Positions 53,901 through 64,000 of a DNA stretch of 64,000 nt are shown one piece after another. Source of the DNA: Diatrype stigma (Eukaryota > Ascomycota > Sordariomycetes > Xylariales > Diatrypaceae); the NCBI GenBank assembly GCA_022225965.2, contig JAKJXP020000002.1, forward strand, positions 744,001 to 808,000. The letters run 5' to 3'. A program made the position numbers and the translations under genes. Within the stretch, counting starts at the first letter, position 1, and each line of letters begins with the position of its first letter. Under the pieces are notes generated by a model. The model was not told the DNA's origin. It saw only the letters and a list, made by a program, of their open reading frames with translations, and did not search any database.

Positions 53901-55660
53901 GTTCAGAAGTTTCCTGATCTCTGGGATTTAGTGCTGACCACCTTCTTCTGATATTTGTACCCCATGACCCTTTATAGACCAGTCGACGACAACAACGCGC
54001 ATCAGGATAGCCATAAGCTCACTTCATTCGACTACTACTGTGGCCGAAGGGCTGACATTACCGGATCGAGGCAGCTGCATAAGTTTCGTCCATAGCTTCC
54101 AATCCGTATCTTTCAGCTGCCCTGTTGTTGGTAGCATAGAACGGCTTGAACGGTATTGGGTTCCTCTTCATACACCACAATCACCCTCCTTACTCGTCTT
54201 GTCTGACCATGACAGTCCTATACGTCAGTTCGATATTAGATATCGTGTTTTACCATCGTTATATCACTCGACGACGGGGGATTCGGCTCCGCCCTTTCTT
54301 TGCCGTATGTAAGCGTCTCTGTCATTCATAAATGGCCACCCTTATGAGTCTCCATATATCCATCCCACTTGATCCACCCAGGGCTACAGCCGTCTGATGT
54401 CACGGAACACAAGCTCCTGCCTGGGGATGATTTACAGGTTACAACCGCATCTACACTATTCACTTTGAATATGAACAGTAGCGGAAGCAAGGGGTTCTAT
54501 CCCAAGCTTCGATCAAGCGGTCAACCTATCCCAAGCACGCCATTTCTTCAGACTCCCTACCATCTCAATGTCCTATCGCATTTCCATTAACCAGTCGATG
54601 CTATAGGAGCTCCCTAGCTCGGTCCAGATAACCGAAGCAAGTACCAACTCACCCATCGTCTTGGCCAAATTGACCCCCCTCCCCCGCCATTCTATAACGG
54701 ACCTATCAGGATTCCAACTTGCTACATATTCTCGGGACCAGACTATATCACTATCTTTAGTTTCATCCCTGGCGCAGTTAAACCAATCGCTCGGAGTTGG
54801 GCATCCCTGGTATTGTTAGCTCATATACAGACATTTTGTTGGCTGACGCCGTCTTGATAGTCGGTCAATTTGGCAGACTGATACTTATTGGACGCCTTAA
54901 AACCAGGTCCTCGAATGACGGTCATCCTTCGGGTCGCCAGCGCTAGGTTTCTGTGTGACTCTCTCTCACCTAACCCAGCACCCAAAACGTCCGATTTGTC
55001 AATGCCCAATATCCACTGTTGTTGGAAATTGAATAAGAGCTTAGGTTAGTAAGCCGTGGTATATCCTCGCTGCGAGACAAAAGTCCCGAGAGACACCTTG
55101 TACCCGAGAGACACCCTTACAAGGACTCCGTCGGCAAATCGGGTTCTCTTATCTCGGAACCAATGCCAGCGCCGTTCCGTCTTGAAGGCGTTCCCCAACG
55201 TTGAACTATTTCAATCCCCGACGCCCCCTCCCACGCAAAAGGTTACATATACAGATAGATATATGTCTTAGCCTGGGGTTGACAGGATCGGAAACAACGA
55301 GTACTGATGTGACTTGACTAACGGGGAAGACTCGGACGAAGAGGACCAACGAAACGTGCCTGTGCTTCCAGTCAAGTAAGACCTGTCGCGTCACGTTGAG
55401 AAGCGTGATAGAAGAACTTATAGAGCGCTACACAACGCCTGTGCAACATTGGATGCATCAACACTTACATAACGTTACTCCGTGCGAACGGGGTCATCTT
55501 GGTACTACCTATCTCCCCATAGCATAGCATATGCGTACATATACCCATATATATGTAGGTGCACACTTCTACACACTTCGCACCTCCTTTCACATTGGTT
55601 ACATCGAGTATTGGCCGGCGGGAAACTCCAGAATAACCCCCACGTGCGGACCCCACTCTT

Positions 55661-55726
55661 ACACCCTGATATCCTGACCCCTGACACCCTGACACCCTGA
55701 CACCCTGACACCCTGACACCCTGACC
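55661..55726. repeat. 8-bp tandem repeat (CTGACACC)
   Basis: Five perfect CTGACACC units at 55681-55720, with degenerate copies on both sides. Confidence 0.9.
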
Positions 55727-55932
55727 GTGCAGATTCAAACATTCATACTTCGATACACTGTCTGAGTGGGAGGGTTCGCTATACATCGTACATCATACGA
55801 AACCAGACGACTTTGGAACTTCGAAGGAGTCTTACTCCCTCCGGTTTCCAGTTAGGATATCTTGATATTACAACCCTCACTTACGGTCGTCAGCACTAAG
55901 GCTGAGGTAGCCATCCGCAGTATTTCCAGAAC

Positions 55933-55960
55933 ATCAGCCATCAGCCATCAGCCATCAGCC
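55933..55960. repeat. 7-bp tandem repeat (ATCAGCC)x4
   Basis: Four perfect units in direct repeat. Seen directly. Confidence 0.9.
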
Positions 55961-57300
55961 CGAAGGCGCCGAAGCTCGAAGATTCGAAGTTTACGCTACC
56001 TTTCCAGTTGTAATCATTTGTCTGCTTGATGATACTCCCAGGGGGGTCGAGGGTGTCTATCTATTATTAAGTCGGCGTTTCCCGACTGGAAGTAGGACCT
56101 GAGCTTGACTCTTCTGCTTTTACGAATACTGTTGGCTGTTTCTACACTTTGCTCGGGCAAAACTCCCTCTCGCTTAAACTACTCGCCAGCAAACCTCCAT
56201 TCTGGTCAACAACAACGGCTCTAATCAAGGAACAAATCAGGCCTCCTGAAATATTTTTTTCAAGAAGTCCTACCGGATCGCATCCGCGAGGCCAGTAAGA
56301 GTCATTGATCCGTCTGTAGGCAACCACTGGTAAACCAACATTTCTGTTTCTTGCCAGTCCTGCCTACGATACTACAATACCCTTGGCTCTCCCCAATTCA
56401 CCGGGCATATATTTGGTCACGTAAGTCACCGTCACAGTTCTCCGTGTACTCCTTTCCCTGTTTCTTTGCAGTGCAAGCTGGATTTGTTCCCCTTGGTAGT
56501 CGCAGGGCATTCTTCAAGTTGTATTTGTCTCGGATATTTGTCGTCTTTTTCCTTCCCACGCCATGGTACCCGCAACTCTCGAAGGTGTCTCGCTGCATTG
56601 CTTGACTGACTGCCTAGCCCGGCCGCAGTAGGAGACGATCCTAGGCCTAGATACCGAACTTCCGGAGTTCCCTCTCGAGAACACCCCTTGTTGTTTCATC
56701 CGTCTATAAACTCGCCCATATCTAGAGGCCTAAATCCTCGACAGCACTGTCGTCAGTAACTGGGCGAACTTGTTGACTCCCAATGTGCACGAAGGCGTAC
56801 ACCTCAGTAGCACACATACGCATACGCACCTAGGCACCTACACTTACATATACCGAAAGGCCTCGATATCGTGCAGGGGCCTAACCTACCGTATGAATAT
56901 ATATACCTGCCAGGACCTCCCTACCTTCTTTGGTCTAGCTTCCTATCCCCGCCCTATGCTTGGTAGTTCTTCCCCATAGGCTCCCATTCAAAGGGTGTAT
57001 TTCGCAACCCAATCAGCACATCTACGGACTCTCACCAACATCCCCCCCTCCTTCGAACCATTCGATAGCTGCACGCAAGCAACCACGCAGACTTGTCTCT
57101 CGATTCCGATTGACTCGGTCTCGGTTGAGATCTTCCCGCCCCTTTTTTTGCACGATAGCCGTGTGGAAACCAGCTGTGGATTATCGCCAATCCTTCCTTC
57201 GAATCGGTGTTCATTAGCTACAGCAATAGTAGCTGCCTTCCCTTCCCCTCCCCCACCAAACAAAGAGGAGAGGGACCTTGAATGGGGAAGAGCTTAGAGC

Positions 57301-57370
57301 TTACATACATACATGTGCATATACATACACACGTACATACACACGTACATACACACACACATACTTACAC
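57301..57370. repeat. ACAT/ACAC/ACGT microsatellite
   Basis: About 70 bp of ACATAC, ACACACGTAC and ACAC units about 950 bp upstream of the CCCH gene. Confidence 0.85.
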
Positions 57371-57600
57371 ACTTGTACGGATCCTGATGGCCTTGTTGGT
57401 AACACAGATCTGCTTGTTGTCAACCCGCAATAGGAGGAACTCCAGACACTATTTCTTGGACTGATTGACATTCGACAGTCTGATATCGGTCACATTATCG
57501 ACATTTACAGATTTCGCTTATCACGAGCCTCATCACCCTCATCTGGTCATCTGGTTGGAGAGAGTTGCATAGGTACATACTTTGCCCCCTTATCCACTCA

Positions 57601-57650
57601 ACGTACATACCTACCTACATACATATGTATGTATGTATGTACGTACCCAC
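57601..57650. repeat. TACATACATATGTATGTA palindromic microsatellite
   Basis: TACA units turn into TGTA units around a central CATATG, making a self-complementary stretch able to form a hairpin or cruciform. Confidence 0.8.
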
Positions 57651-58317
57651 CACCACGCTACCAATCCACCACTCTGCCACTGCCACTGCCTCTTGCTTTC
57701 CCTCTTCAGTCTCTCGCCCTCTTGCTGTACCTCCAAACTTCAGGTTCGTTATAAGCCGAGCACTGTTGTGTACGTGGATGCGCTGCTTACATACCTAACC
57801 TTGTAGGTATATCGCAGAATCAAAGGCCGGGTCTTGATAGCCTGATAGCTTGATAGGCAGTCGAATCCCCACTTGAAATCGGCCGTAAACGGTCCCGTCA
57901 CGGCCATAAGTCGGAACCTTTGAAGCGTTCAACAGCAGGCCCCAGGGAGGTTAGACTGGGCTACTGTTGCGTTTAGTGGGGTTGCCCGTGCAGTACATAC
58001 GCACTACAGCACCCCCGACCTCTCCGTGCTTCTCGTCCAGGTATTGCATTGTATTGTACATGCCTGCTAGTCAGGTAGCTAGCACCTGCACCGCATATTG
58101 ATTCCCCCCCCATCCAGGGCTGCCAGGGCACCACTTAACTCCGCCAACCGCCAACCGCCGACCTGCTGCTCCGTGCTTGTTTGTACCAGCGCCAGTGTGC
58201 AAAACCACCTGGGCAGTACAGTACATACAGGCTCCTAAGCTCCAAGTACCTACATACATACAGACATACAGACATACAGCCATACCCTACCTAGGTACCT
58301 ACATACAGACGCACTAA

Positions 58318-61158
58318 ATGTCGACTACCACCAGTACAGCGTCTGCCACTACCACCGCCTCCTCCTCCACCAAAAGCAAAAGCACGAGATCGGCGGCCCC
58401 TCCTCATCCGCATCCGCATTCTCATCCACAGCTTTTTCACCTTCTACACCCACCTCGTCTAACCGTCCCGGAGCGGGAAAAACAACAGCTACATCTCCAG
58501 AACCTACAACACGCCGCCGCTGCCGTTGTCGCTGCGCCTTCGAGAGGCAGCAGCAGCAGCAGCAACCACAGCAACCACAGCAATCGCAGCAGCCTCAGCT
58601 ACCACCAACATCACTATAAGAGCAGCTGGAGCAGTAACAGTAGCTTGGGCAGCTTGAGCAAGACTCGCAACAGCAACCCGACATCGATATCCAGGCCCAT
58701 GAGCAGCACCATGTCGTCATCTTCGTCGGAATACCGACATGTGAGATCTGGGAGTCTTAACATTCCTCCCAATCCGAACGCAATGGGTTCCATTGCTGCA
58801 ACAGCACAAGCGCATCCTCGCTTCGACGGCGCCCGGAGTCCACCAAGTGAGTTCAAATTTCTTTTTCGGCATTTTCAGCACCATTTCCTTCGTTGGTTTC
58901 CATGCCATTCATTCCCCTCCTCAACCAACCGCATCGCCACCTCAATCCAACTTCCGGGTGCTCGGAATCGGAAGGGCTCGGCGTGGTATTACGAATTGAA
59001 TTAAATTGGTCTGTCTGCGGCAGGTTGTGCACATTAAACTTGGGTTCGCCTATGGTCACGGGCTATGACCACAGACGCAGACAGACTCGGAGCTCACCCC
59101 CGCGATCTCAACTGCGATATGCAGCTGGATTTGCTTCCATCTCCGCCTACACATACATATATACATGCATCTACATATAGATAGGCGGCATGGTTTGCTA
59201 ACAGCACCTGTGCCTCAATGTCAGATACATCACATGTTCCATGCAAATTCTTCCGGCAGGGAGCTTGTCAAGCAGGATCTGCCTGTCCCTTTAGCCACGA
59301 TCTGGGCACTGCGTCCGAGACGATATGCAAATATTTCGCCAAGGTACGTACACCACTCCTATAGGCACACGCTCAGTTCCTACATGTGTCTGCATGTGTT
59401 TGTTCGTTCTGTTGTTCAGATCTACCCATGGTGTCCCGCGACACCGAAGAAATGAAGAAAAGAGGAATCGAACAAGTCTAGAATCTTGTGTTTTCCCCAT
59501 TCCTCGCTGTACCACGTATGGCGGCGTTCACTATCTGTCTTATTCCGTCCGTTCCGTTTGCAATGTGCAATATGCGGGGTGTATATTGTACGAGCCTCAC
59601 TTGGGAAGGTCAAGCTGACATTGGTGCCACGATCCTACAGGGAAACTGCAAATTCGGCCCGAAATGCGCAAATATACACGTTCTCGCCGATGGTAGACGA
59701 ATCAACTATGGGAAGAATGGCATCACCATCGGCCAGCCTCTGCACCTGGGGAATCGTGTGAACCCTCCCGCCGCTTATAATGCCTCCAACAATAGTGCCT
59801 TGACCACTTCTTTCATGCGCGCCGACAACGGCAGCAACCAGTATGGATATGGCATGTCCCCCAGCGACACGTTCCATACCCTGGATCGCCAGCCGAGTCT
59901 CGAAAATGGTCTTCCTACAATAGACACAACGTACTCGCATACGAGCTCACAATACGGGTCTCCGCGCGAGGAGGACCCTTCGCGACTCGGTCTCGGCTTA
60001 TCGCCAGTGGCTGCTGCTAAGGGCTTGTCTGTTCTCGATGCGCCCTTGCCAGCTTCCTTCGATTCAAATGGCATTTCCAATGCCGCTCGATACCCCGCCG
60101 GTCCTTGGCCATCTTCCGTGCCCTCTCAGTTCGGTCTCGAGTCACCTTCACCTTCCCTGGGCGCCGCAAAGGATGCGCGCACCTCGGAGGCCCTCAAGCT
60201 CCTGCACCATTCCGCTTTCGGTAGCAACGAGCATCTGTCCGCAACCGTGATGGCATCTTCGCCACCGACGCAACCGCCCGACGAGTATTTTGGCAGGCGC
60301 CCGATGCACTCTAGCCGCTATGCCAAGCCTAAGATGCTGAGCAGCAGTGCGCCTCGCGCCATAACTGGTGGCATCGATCGTGATTGGGACACGGAATTCC
60401 CTTTCTTAGAAGAGGATTATCTGCCCGATAACCTCAAGGACCTATTGACGCCGGCGGAGAAGGCACGCCGGGGTTCGCGAGCCGCAGATGACGATATCAA
60501 TGGCCACAGCAACAGCAGAGGCAATGGTGCCTCTCCGGGTGTCATCGGTGCCAGCGGTGCTGGTACGCCTAATGCCGAGACGACTTCCAAATTCGGCAGT
60601 CCGCTTGCGGGTAGTCCGAGCCGCTGGGGGCCCCTCTTCCAGCGCCAGTACGAGGAACACGAAGCCAAGAAACACGCCGCAGCGGCTAGCGCGGGGGTAT
60701 TCGGGCATGTTGGAAGCCCCCTGCGCAACTCGAGCCTCAGCGGCGATATTGCGAGAGCGAAGTTCGCCGACCGATCCGATAACATCGAAGGGCTGAGCAC
60801 CCTGTCACAGCAGCTTCAGCGCACGCGCATTGACAGTAACGAAGGGGAATCGCCCAGACTACGGCCTCACGCCCACAATTCGAGGCCATCGAATGGTCGC
60901 GGGGCTGAGCGACACGTGAGCAGCAGCTCCATCAGCTCGAGCGCGCGTTATACGACGCCCATTGGAGAAGAGGATGGCGAGTTCGTGTTCAGCATGGACG
61001 AGGACGGCGAACGCGACAGTACGATAAGGGCCAAGAAGCGATCATCGGGACTTGGCGTATGGGGCTCAAGCTATGCCAACATCGCCGCGGCTGCGACAAA
61101 AAAGGACGATGGAGCGGGTGCCGCAAGCCGAGTGGTCGATGGTGTGGGAGGTCGATGA
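58318..61158 (+). CDS. Tandem CCCH zinc-finger protein
   Basis: Three exons, 58318-58846, 59225-59343 and 59641-61158, give 721 aa. The introns (378 and 297 bp) are long for this genome but have good donors (GTGAGT, GTACGT) and acceptors. Residues 1-176 are low complexity: Ser/Thr-, Pro/His- and Ser/Asn-rich. Exon 2 encodes the first finger (Cys183, Cys191, Cys197, His201; C-x7-C-x5-C-x3-H), and the second (Cys211, Cys219, Cys225, His229) is split over the exon 2/3 join, which confirms the splice. The remainder is disordered, with RSGSL, GSPLAGSPSRWGPLF, and an acidic FVFSMDEDGE near the end. The fingers resemble fungal Lee1/Cps3-type proteins, which bind RNA or DNA. Function is not known from sequence. 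A shorter ATG at 59488 lies in the second intron and would leave half a finger, so it was not used. Confidence 0.85.
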
Positions 61159-62296
61159 ATTGACGAAGCATGATTCATGAGGCGTATGACCAGGGGACGA
61201 CAGTTGGAATAATGGTGATATGGCTGGCATACGCATTGGAGCTTCCACGAGGCTAGATCTTGGGGACTTTGGACATCCATGGGTACATGGGCTGAGTCAG
61301 TCGCATCCGCATCACGCCAAGGGGATGGTGTGCATAAGCTTCTCGAAGCCATCAGCAAGGCTTAATTGGACTCACCATGTCAGCCATCGTCATCAGCATT
61401 CAAGACATGGGGCCGGGAACGAGTATCTCATGGTGGAGACGAAATTTACTCGTCACTCTCAGTTGATACTAGGGTGTGAAATAGTCTGATATATAATGGC
61501 GAAAGAATGCGACATGGAGGAAGCGAAACGGATATATCGTGGAGGTGCTACCGGATCATTCATGGTGGGAGTTGGCTGGCAAAATCTATTTACCTACCAC
61601 ATTTTCTACATTCTTGTTTATTTGGCGCTTTTCGTCGAGGGGCAACTTCTGCACTTCTGTCAAAGATATCATGTTCAGCCAGTAATTTGTCGTTCTTCTG
61701 GACACTACACGTTGCTACATTTGCCCGATCGGTGGCTGAAAGGGTTTCATATTTCCCTGTTCCCCACGGCTTTTGCGCATACAATCTTGCATATATACAG
61801 GCAGGCGAAACCAGCATACACGAAGTAAAAGAAAAACCACGGTACACCCATACATACACAAGACAAGAGGTTGGATTATCTTGTTGTCTTATTTCCCTCC
61901 TCGCTCCCCCAAGCATCATTTCTTCCGGCTCTTATCTACAGGATCTCAAGGATGGCAAACAAAAACTTTTCATTGCTTGACCCCCCGTGGCAAACGAATG
62001 AGCGGCTTAGCATTCGGCGTTCGTGGGGCTATATTGTTGTTTTCTACTTGTTTTTGGAGAAGGAAATATATATTCATGTTATCTCTTACGGTTCTGATTT
62101 CAAGCAGCCATTATTATCAGTCATGTATTGAGCTACCTCACCTCCTCTCATCTACCCTGTGAGTCGGTTGGGCAGTAGGTTGGAATGTATTGTGTGTGTA
62201 TGCTGGCTTGTCAAAGTCACAGACATACTAGCATGCATACATATATTATTGCCATCTCCGTATTTAGTTAAAGGTCAACTTGAAAGTTGGGCCATG

Positions 62297-62375
62297 TCAG
62301 GGTCAGGGTCAGGTCAGGTTATGTTAGGGTCAGGTAGGTTACGGTAGGATGGGATGGGATAGGATAGGGTAAGGT
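62297..62375. repeat. Degenerate G-rich repeat (AGGGTC / AGGTT / GGATGG)
   Basis: About 80 bp of short G-rich units on the plus strand: AGGGTC, AGGTC, AGGTT, TTAGGGTC, GGGATGGGATAGG. Only one TTAGGG is present, so this is not a telomere tract. Confidence 0.75.
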
Positions 62376-63330
62376 CAAGTAAAGTTCAAGGAATATACAC
62401 ATAACATACTTCACTCAAGATGATGTTTCCTTCTCTGTCGTTACCAGTTGCTGCTGGCTGTGCTATCTATGAGGTTGGGTTCACATGGGATAATTAGTCA
62501 GGCATTGCCCGGTTGTGAGCGTGACGAGTCACGGGGGAGAGTGTAGATTGGAGTGAGGAAGATTAAGCAACGCCACAAACACAGTTATCAACATCAAAGC
62601 TTCTAGGGCCATGGAAGAAACTCGCGTTGAGTGGTTAAGGCCCGGTTCTCGTAGTTGAATGATAGAATCGCATGAACCAATTCATACGTCGGTATTAGCC
62701 AGAGAATATCGAGTTAAGATTAGTATGTCGGGAGTATCCCAATCAGATCAGTTTATACGCCAGTACAATCCGAGTAGGTTTCTGGAGAGCCGAACCGACA
62801 TTTATGTCATGGTTTTTAGGGTTCTTGTAACAAATGGATATCATGTTAAGAGGGGGGCTATGACATAGGTCCAGCTATCGCGGGAACCTCAAACATCCCC
62901 GGGCATGACCAAAAGCCTTAAAAAGTAACAACCACAGGCAAGGAATACAAGGACATAAGAAATATACGTAATCATATTGCCTTTATAGAAATGGTGGACC
63001 CGTTTTGCAAAGAAATCTAATTAACCAAAAGTCTTAAACCATGAGTTCGAGTGGTCTTTCTTGGAACATTGTAACGACTCACCGGGTACCGTGGAGTCCG
63101 TATACCGGATCAATCAGGAATCCTTCTGATCGGAGTGAGCTGTATCTCGTAAAGTCACGATATTTGTATGCAAGCCTTTCTGGGCGAAAAGAAGAAGTGT
63201 CAAATTGTATGTGTAAAGGAGCGTGCCCCTTTCCTTTCTTCCCCTTACTACGGAAGGCTAAGAAAATAAATACCTGACCCTATAGCTGACAACGGTCACC
63301 TGATACCCCCCTCTAAGCCACTTTTAGCAC

Positions 63331-63600
63331 TGTATCAACATCTACCGAAGCCTACGTTAACAGCTACTTATGTTATTTACAAGTAAGTATTCCGTAACTT
63401 TAAGCTAATATGTGGCCTATATATTATAAGAACTATTATAAGTAACGTATAATGTTTATAATAAACATAATAATAAGCAGGAGTAAGTCATTATACGAAC
63501 TAAACAATGAAGTACTTAGTATTCGTTAAATAAGCAATACTAACTAAGTCTTTACTTACTGAAATCGTTAAACAGCAGAAATATCCGGCAGCAAGGTAAA
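63331..63600. other. AT-rich, TpA-dense segment
   Basis: The segment is dominated by TA-containing words (TTATAAG, ATAATAATAAGC, TAACTAAG) with few CpG or CpA. It may be the edge of a RIP-mutated repeat that continues beyond the window. No ORF or terminal repeat is seen. Confidence 0.5.
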
Positions 63601-64000
63601 GTATGTCTGGTTGTAAACCGGTGCGGAATGGCTATGGAAAGTGCAAAAGACAAAAAGACAAGGTGAACAAAAAACAAAAACGTACAACACCAGGGATTCG
63701 CTGGTCGTCACCGACCCAACTACTGATCTGGCCCTATGTGGTTTATCTAGGGGAGAGCGGACGGGATCCCGAGTTTTCCACATGGTATGGTCGTACGTGG
63801 AAGATTATTGTCCAACTTTGGCCTAAGTAGGCGTCGTCAAAGACTAGCTATGTGGAGGTGCTGTAACTACTTGTTAGCGGTAACCAGGACAGCCCTAATA
63901 ACCTTCGTTGAGTAGTTACCCGTAATTATAAATAATTACACAATTTGTTCAAAGGTTTCGGTGACAAGCCGTCTGTGGAGGCTTAGCCGAACCTACGTAG

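Larger units (their letters stand above)
45242..58317. other. 13-kb gene desert rich in microsatellites
   Basis: I find no supportable gene on either strand. ORFs here are below about 155 codons, overlap on both strands, and many are created by short tandem repeats. Nothing looks like a transposon ORF. Microsatellites are listed separately. The part closest to 58318 presumably contains the promoter of the CCCH gene, and long non-coding or long-leader transcripts are possible. Confidence 0.55.
61159..64000. other. Gene-free right end of the window
   Basis: No gene is supported. The ORFs at 61496-62162 overlap in several frames without domain content. A G-rich degenerate repeat and an AT-rich segment are listed separately. 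The last ORF (63603-63830) is Lys-rich then Trp-rich and is not recognised. Confidence 0.55.

Noticed and set aside
55661..55726. CRISPR-like array
   Set aside because: The units are 8 bp with no spacers, in fungal nuclear DNA; it is a simple tandem repeat.
59488..59640. ATG at 59488 as start of the CCCH protein
   Set aside because: It lies in the second intron and would remove the first finger and most of the second.
62297..62375. Interstitial telomere repeat
   Set aside because: Only a single TTAGGG unit is present; the other units differ.

Overview
The window is nuclear DNA of a filamentous ascomycete fungus. The evidence is short GT-AG introns (mostly 46-138 bp), a set of Pezizomycotina-type genes (an ApsB/Mto1-like microtubule organiser, SLM1, LDB17/SPIN90, UTP22, a GH43/CBM35 galactanase, a GH128 glucanase and extracellular cupredoxin-like proteins), and intergenic DNA full of short tetranucleotide (TACA/TAGG) and dinucleotide repeats. 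A Sordariomycete is my best guess. That is inference from gene style, not a database match.

Layout. 0-3.6 kb: a secreted cupredoxin-like gene, a trace of an ankyrin-type gene and a doubtful 80-aa charged ORF. 3.6-18.6 kb: three genes on the minus strand that all act in cytoskeleton or plasma-membrane organisation: an SLM1-like F-BAR/PH protein, an LDB17/SPIN90-like endocytic actin regulator and a 1,373-aa coiled-coil microtubule organiser of the ApsB/Mto1 type. 19.7-21.8 kb: an FBXO21-like F-box/YccV protein whose start codon is overlapped by an upstream ORF. 23.2-23.8 kb: a deleted and frameshifted Gre2-like reductase pseudogene. 25.3-28.4 kb: a single-pass cell-surface protein with a Kre9/Knh1-like ectodomain, then an APH-family small-molecule kinase. 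28.8-30.9 kb: a nine-exon secreted galactan hydrolase. 32.3-38.4 kb: a divergent pair, UTP22 (minus) and a mitochondrial succinyl-CoA:3-oxoacid CoA-transferase (plus). 39.4-40.2 kb: a secreted GH128 glucanase. 41.2-45.2 kb: an accessory-looking segment with a SNF2-type ATPase whose frame is broken or spliced, plus an AT-rich unidentified coding-like stretch. 45.2-58.3 kb: 13 kb with no gene I can support, rich in microsatellites. 58.3-61.2 kb: a tandem CCCH zinc-finger gene with unusually long introns. 61.2-64 kb: gene-free, ending in an AT-rich, TpA-dense segment.

How genes relate. There are no operons and no secondary-metabolite or CRISPR-like cluster. SLM1, LDB17 and ApsB homologues are neighbours on one strand and belong to linked biology (TORC2/PIP2 signalling, endocytic actin, microtubule nucleation), but each has its own long upstream region. 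The GH43 and GH128 enzymes, the cupredoxin-like protein and the Kre9-like protein are cell-surface or secreted.

All spliced models were built by hand from GT-AG sites, branch-point-like motifs, reading-frame continuity and family conservation. I ran no search. Every multi-exon model given as a gene closes in frame from ATG to stop; the SNF2-like gene is the one where the frame needs a decision. No clearly new biological system was found. The best leads are C-tracts just downstream of 5' splice sites in three introns, the two splice/frame decisions in the SNF2-like gene, and the overlapping uORF on the FBXO21-like gene.
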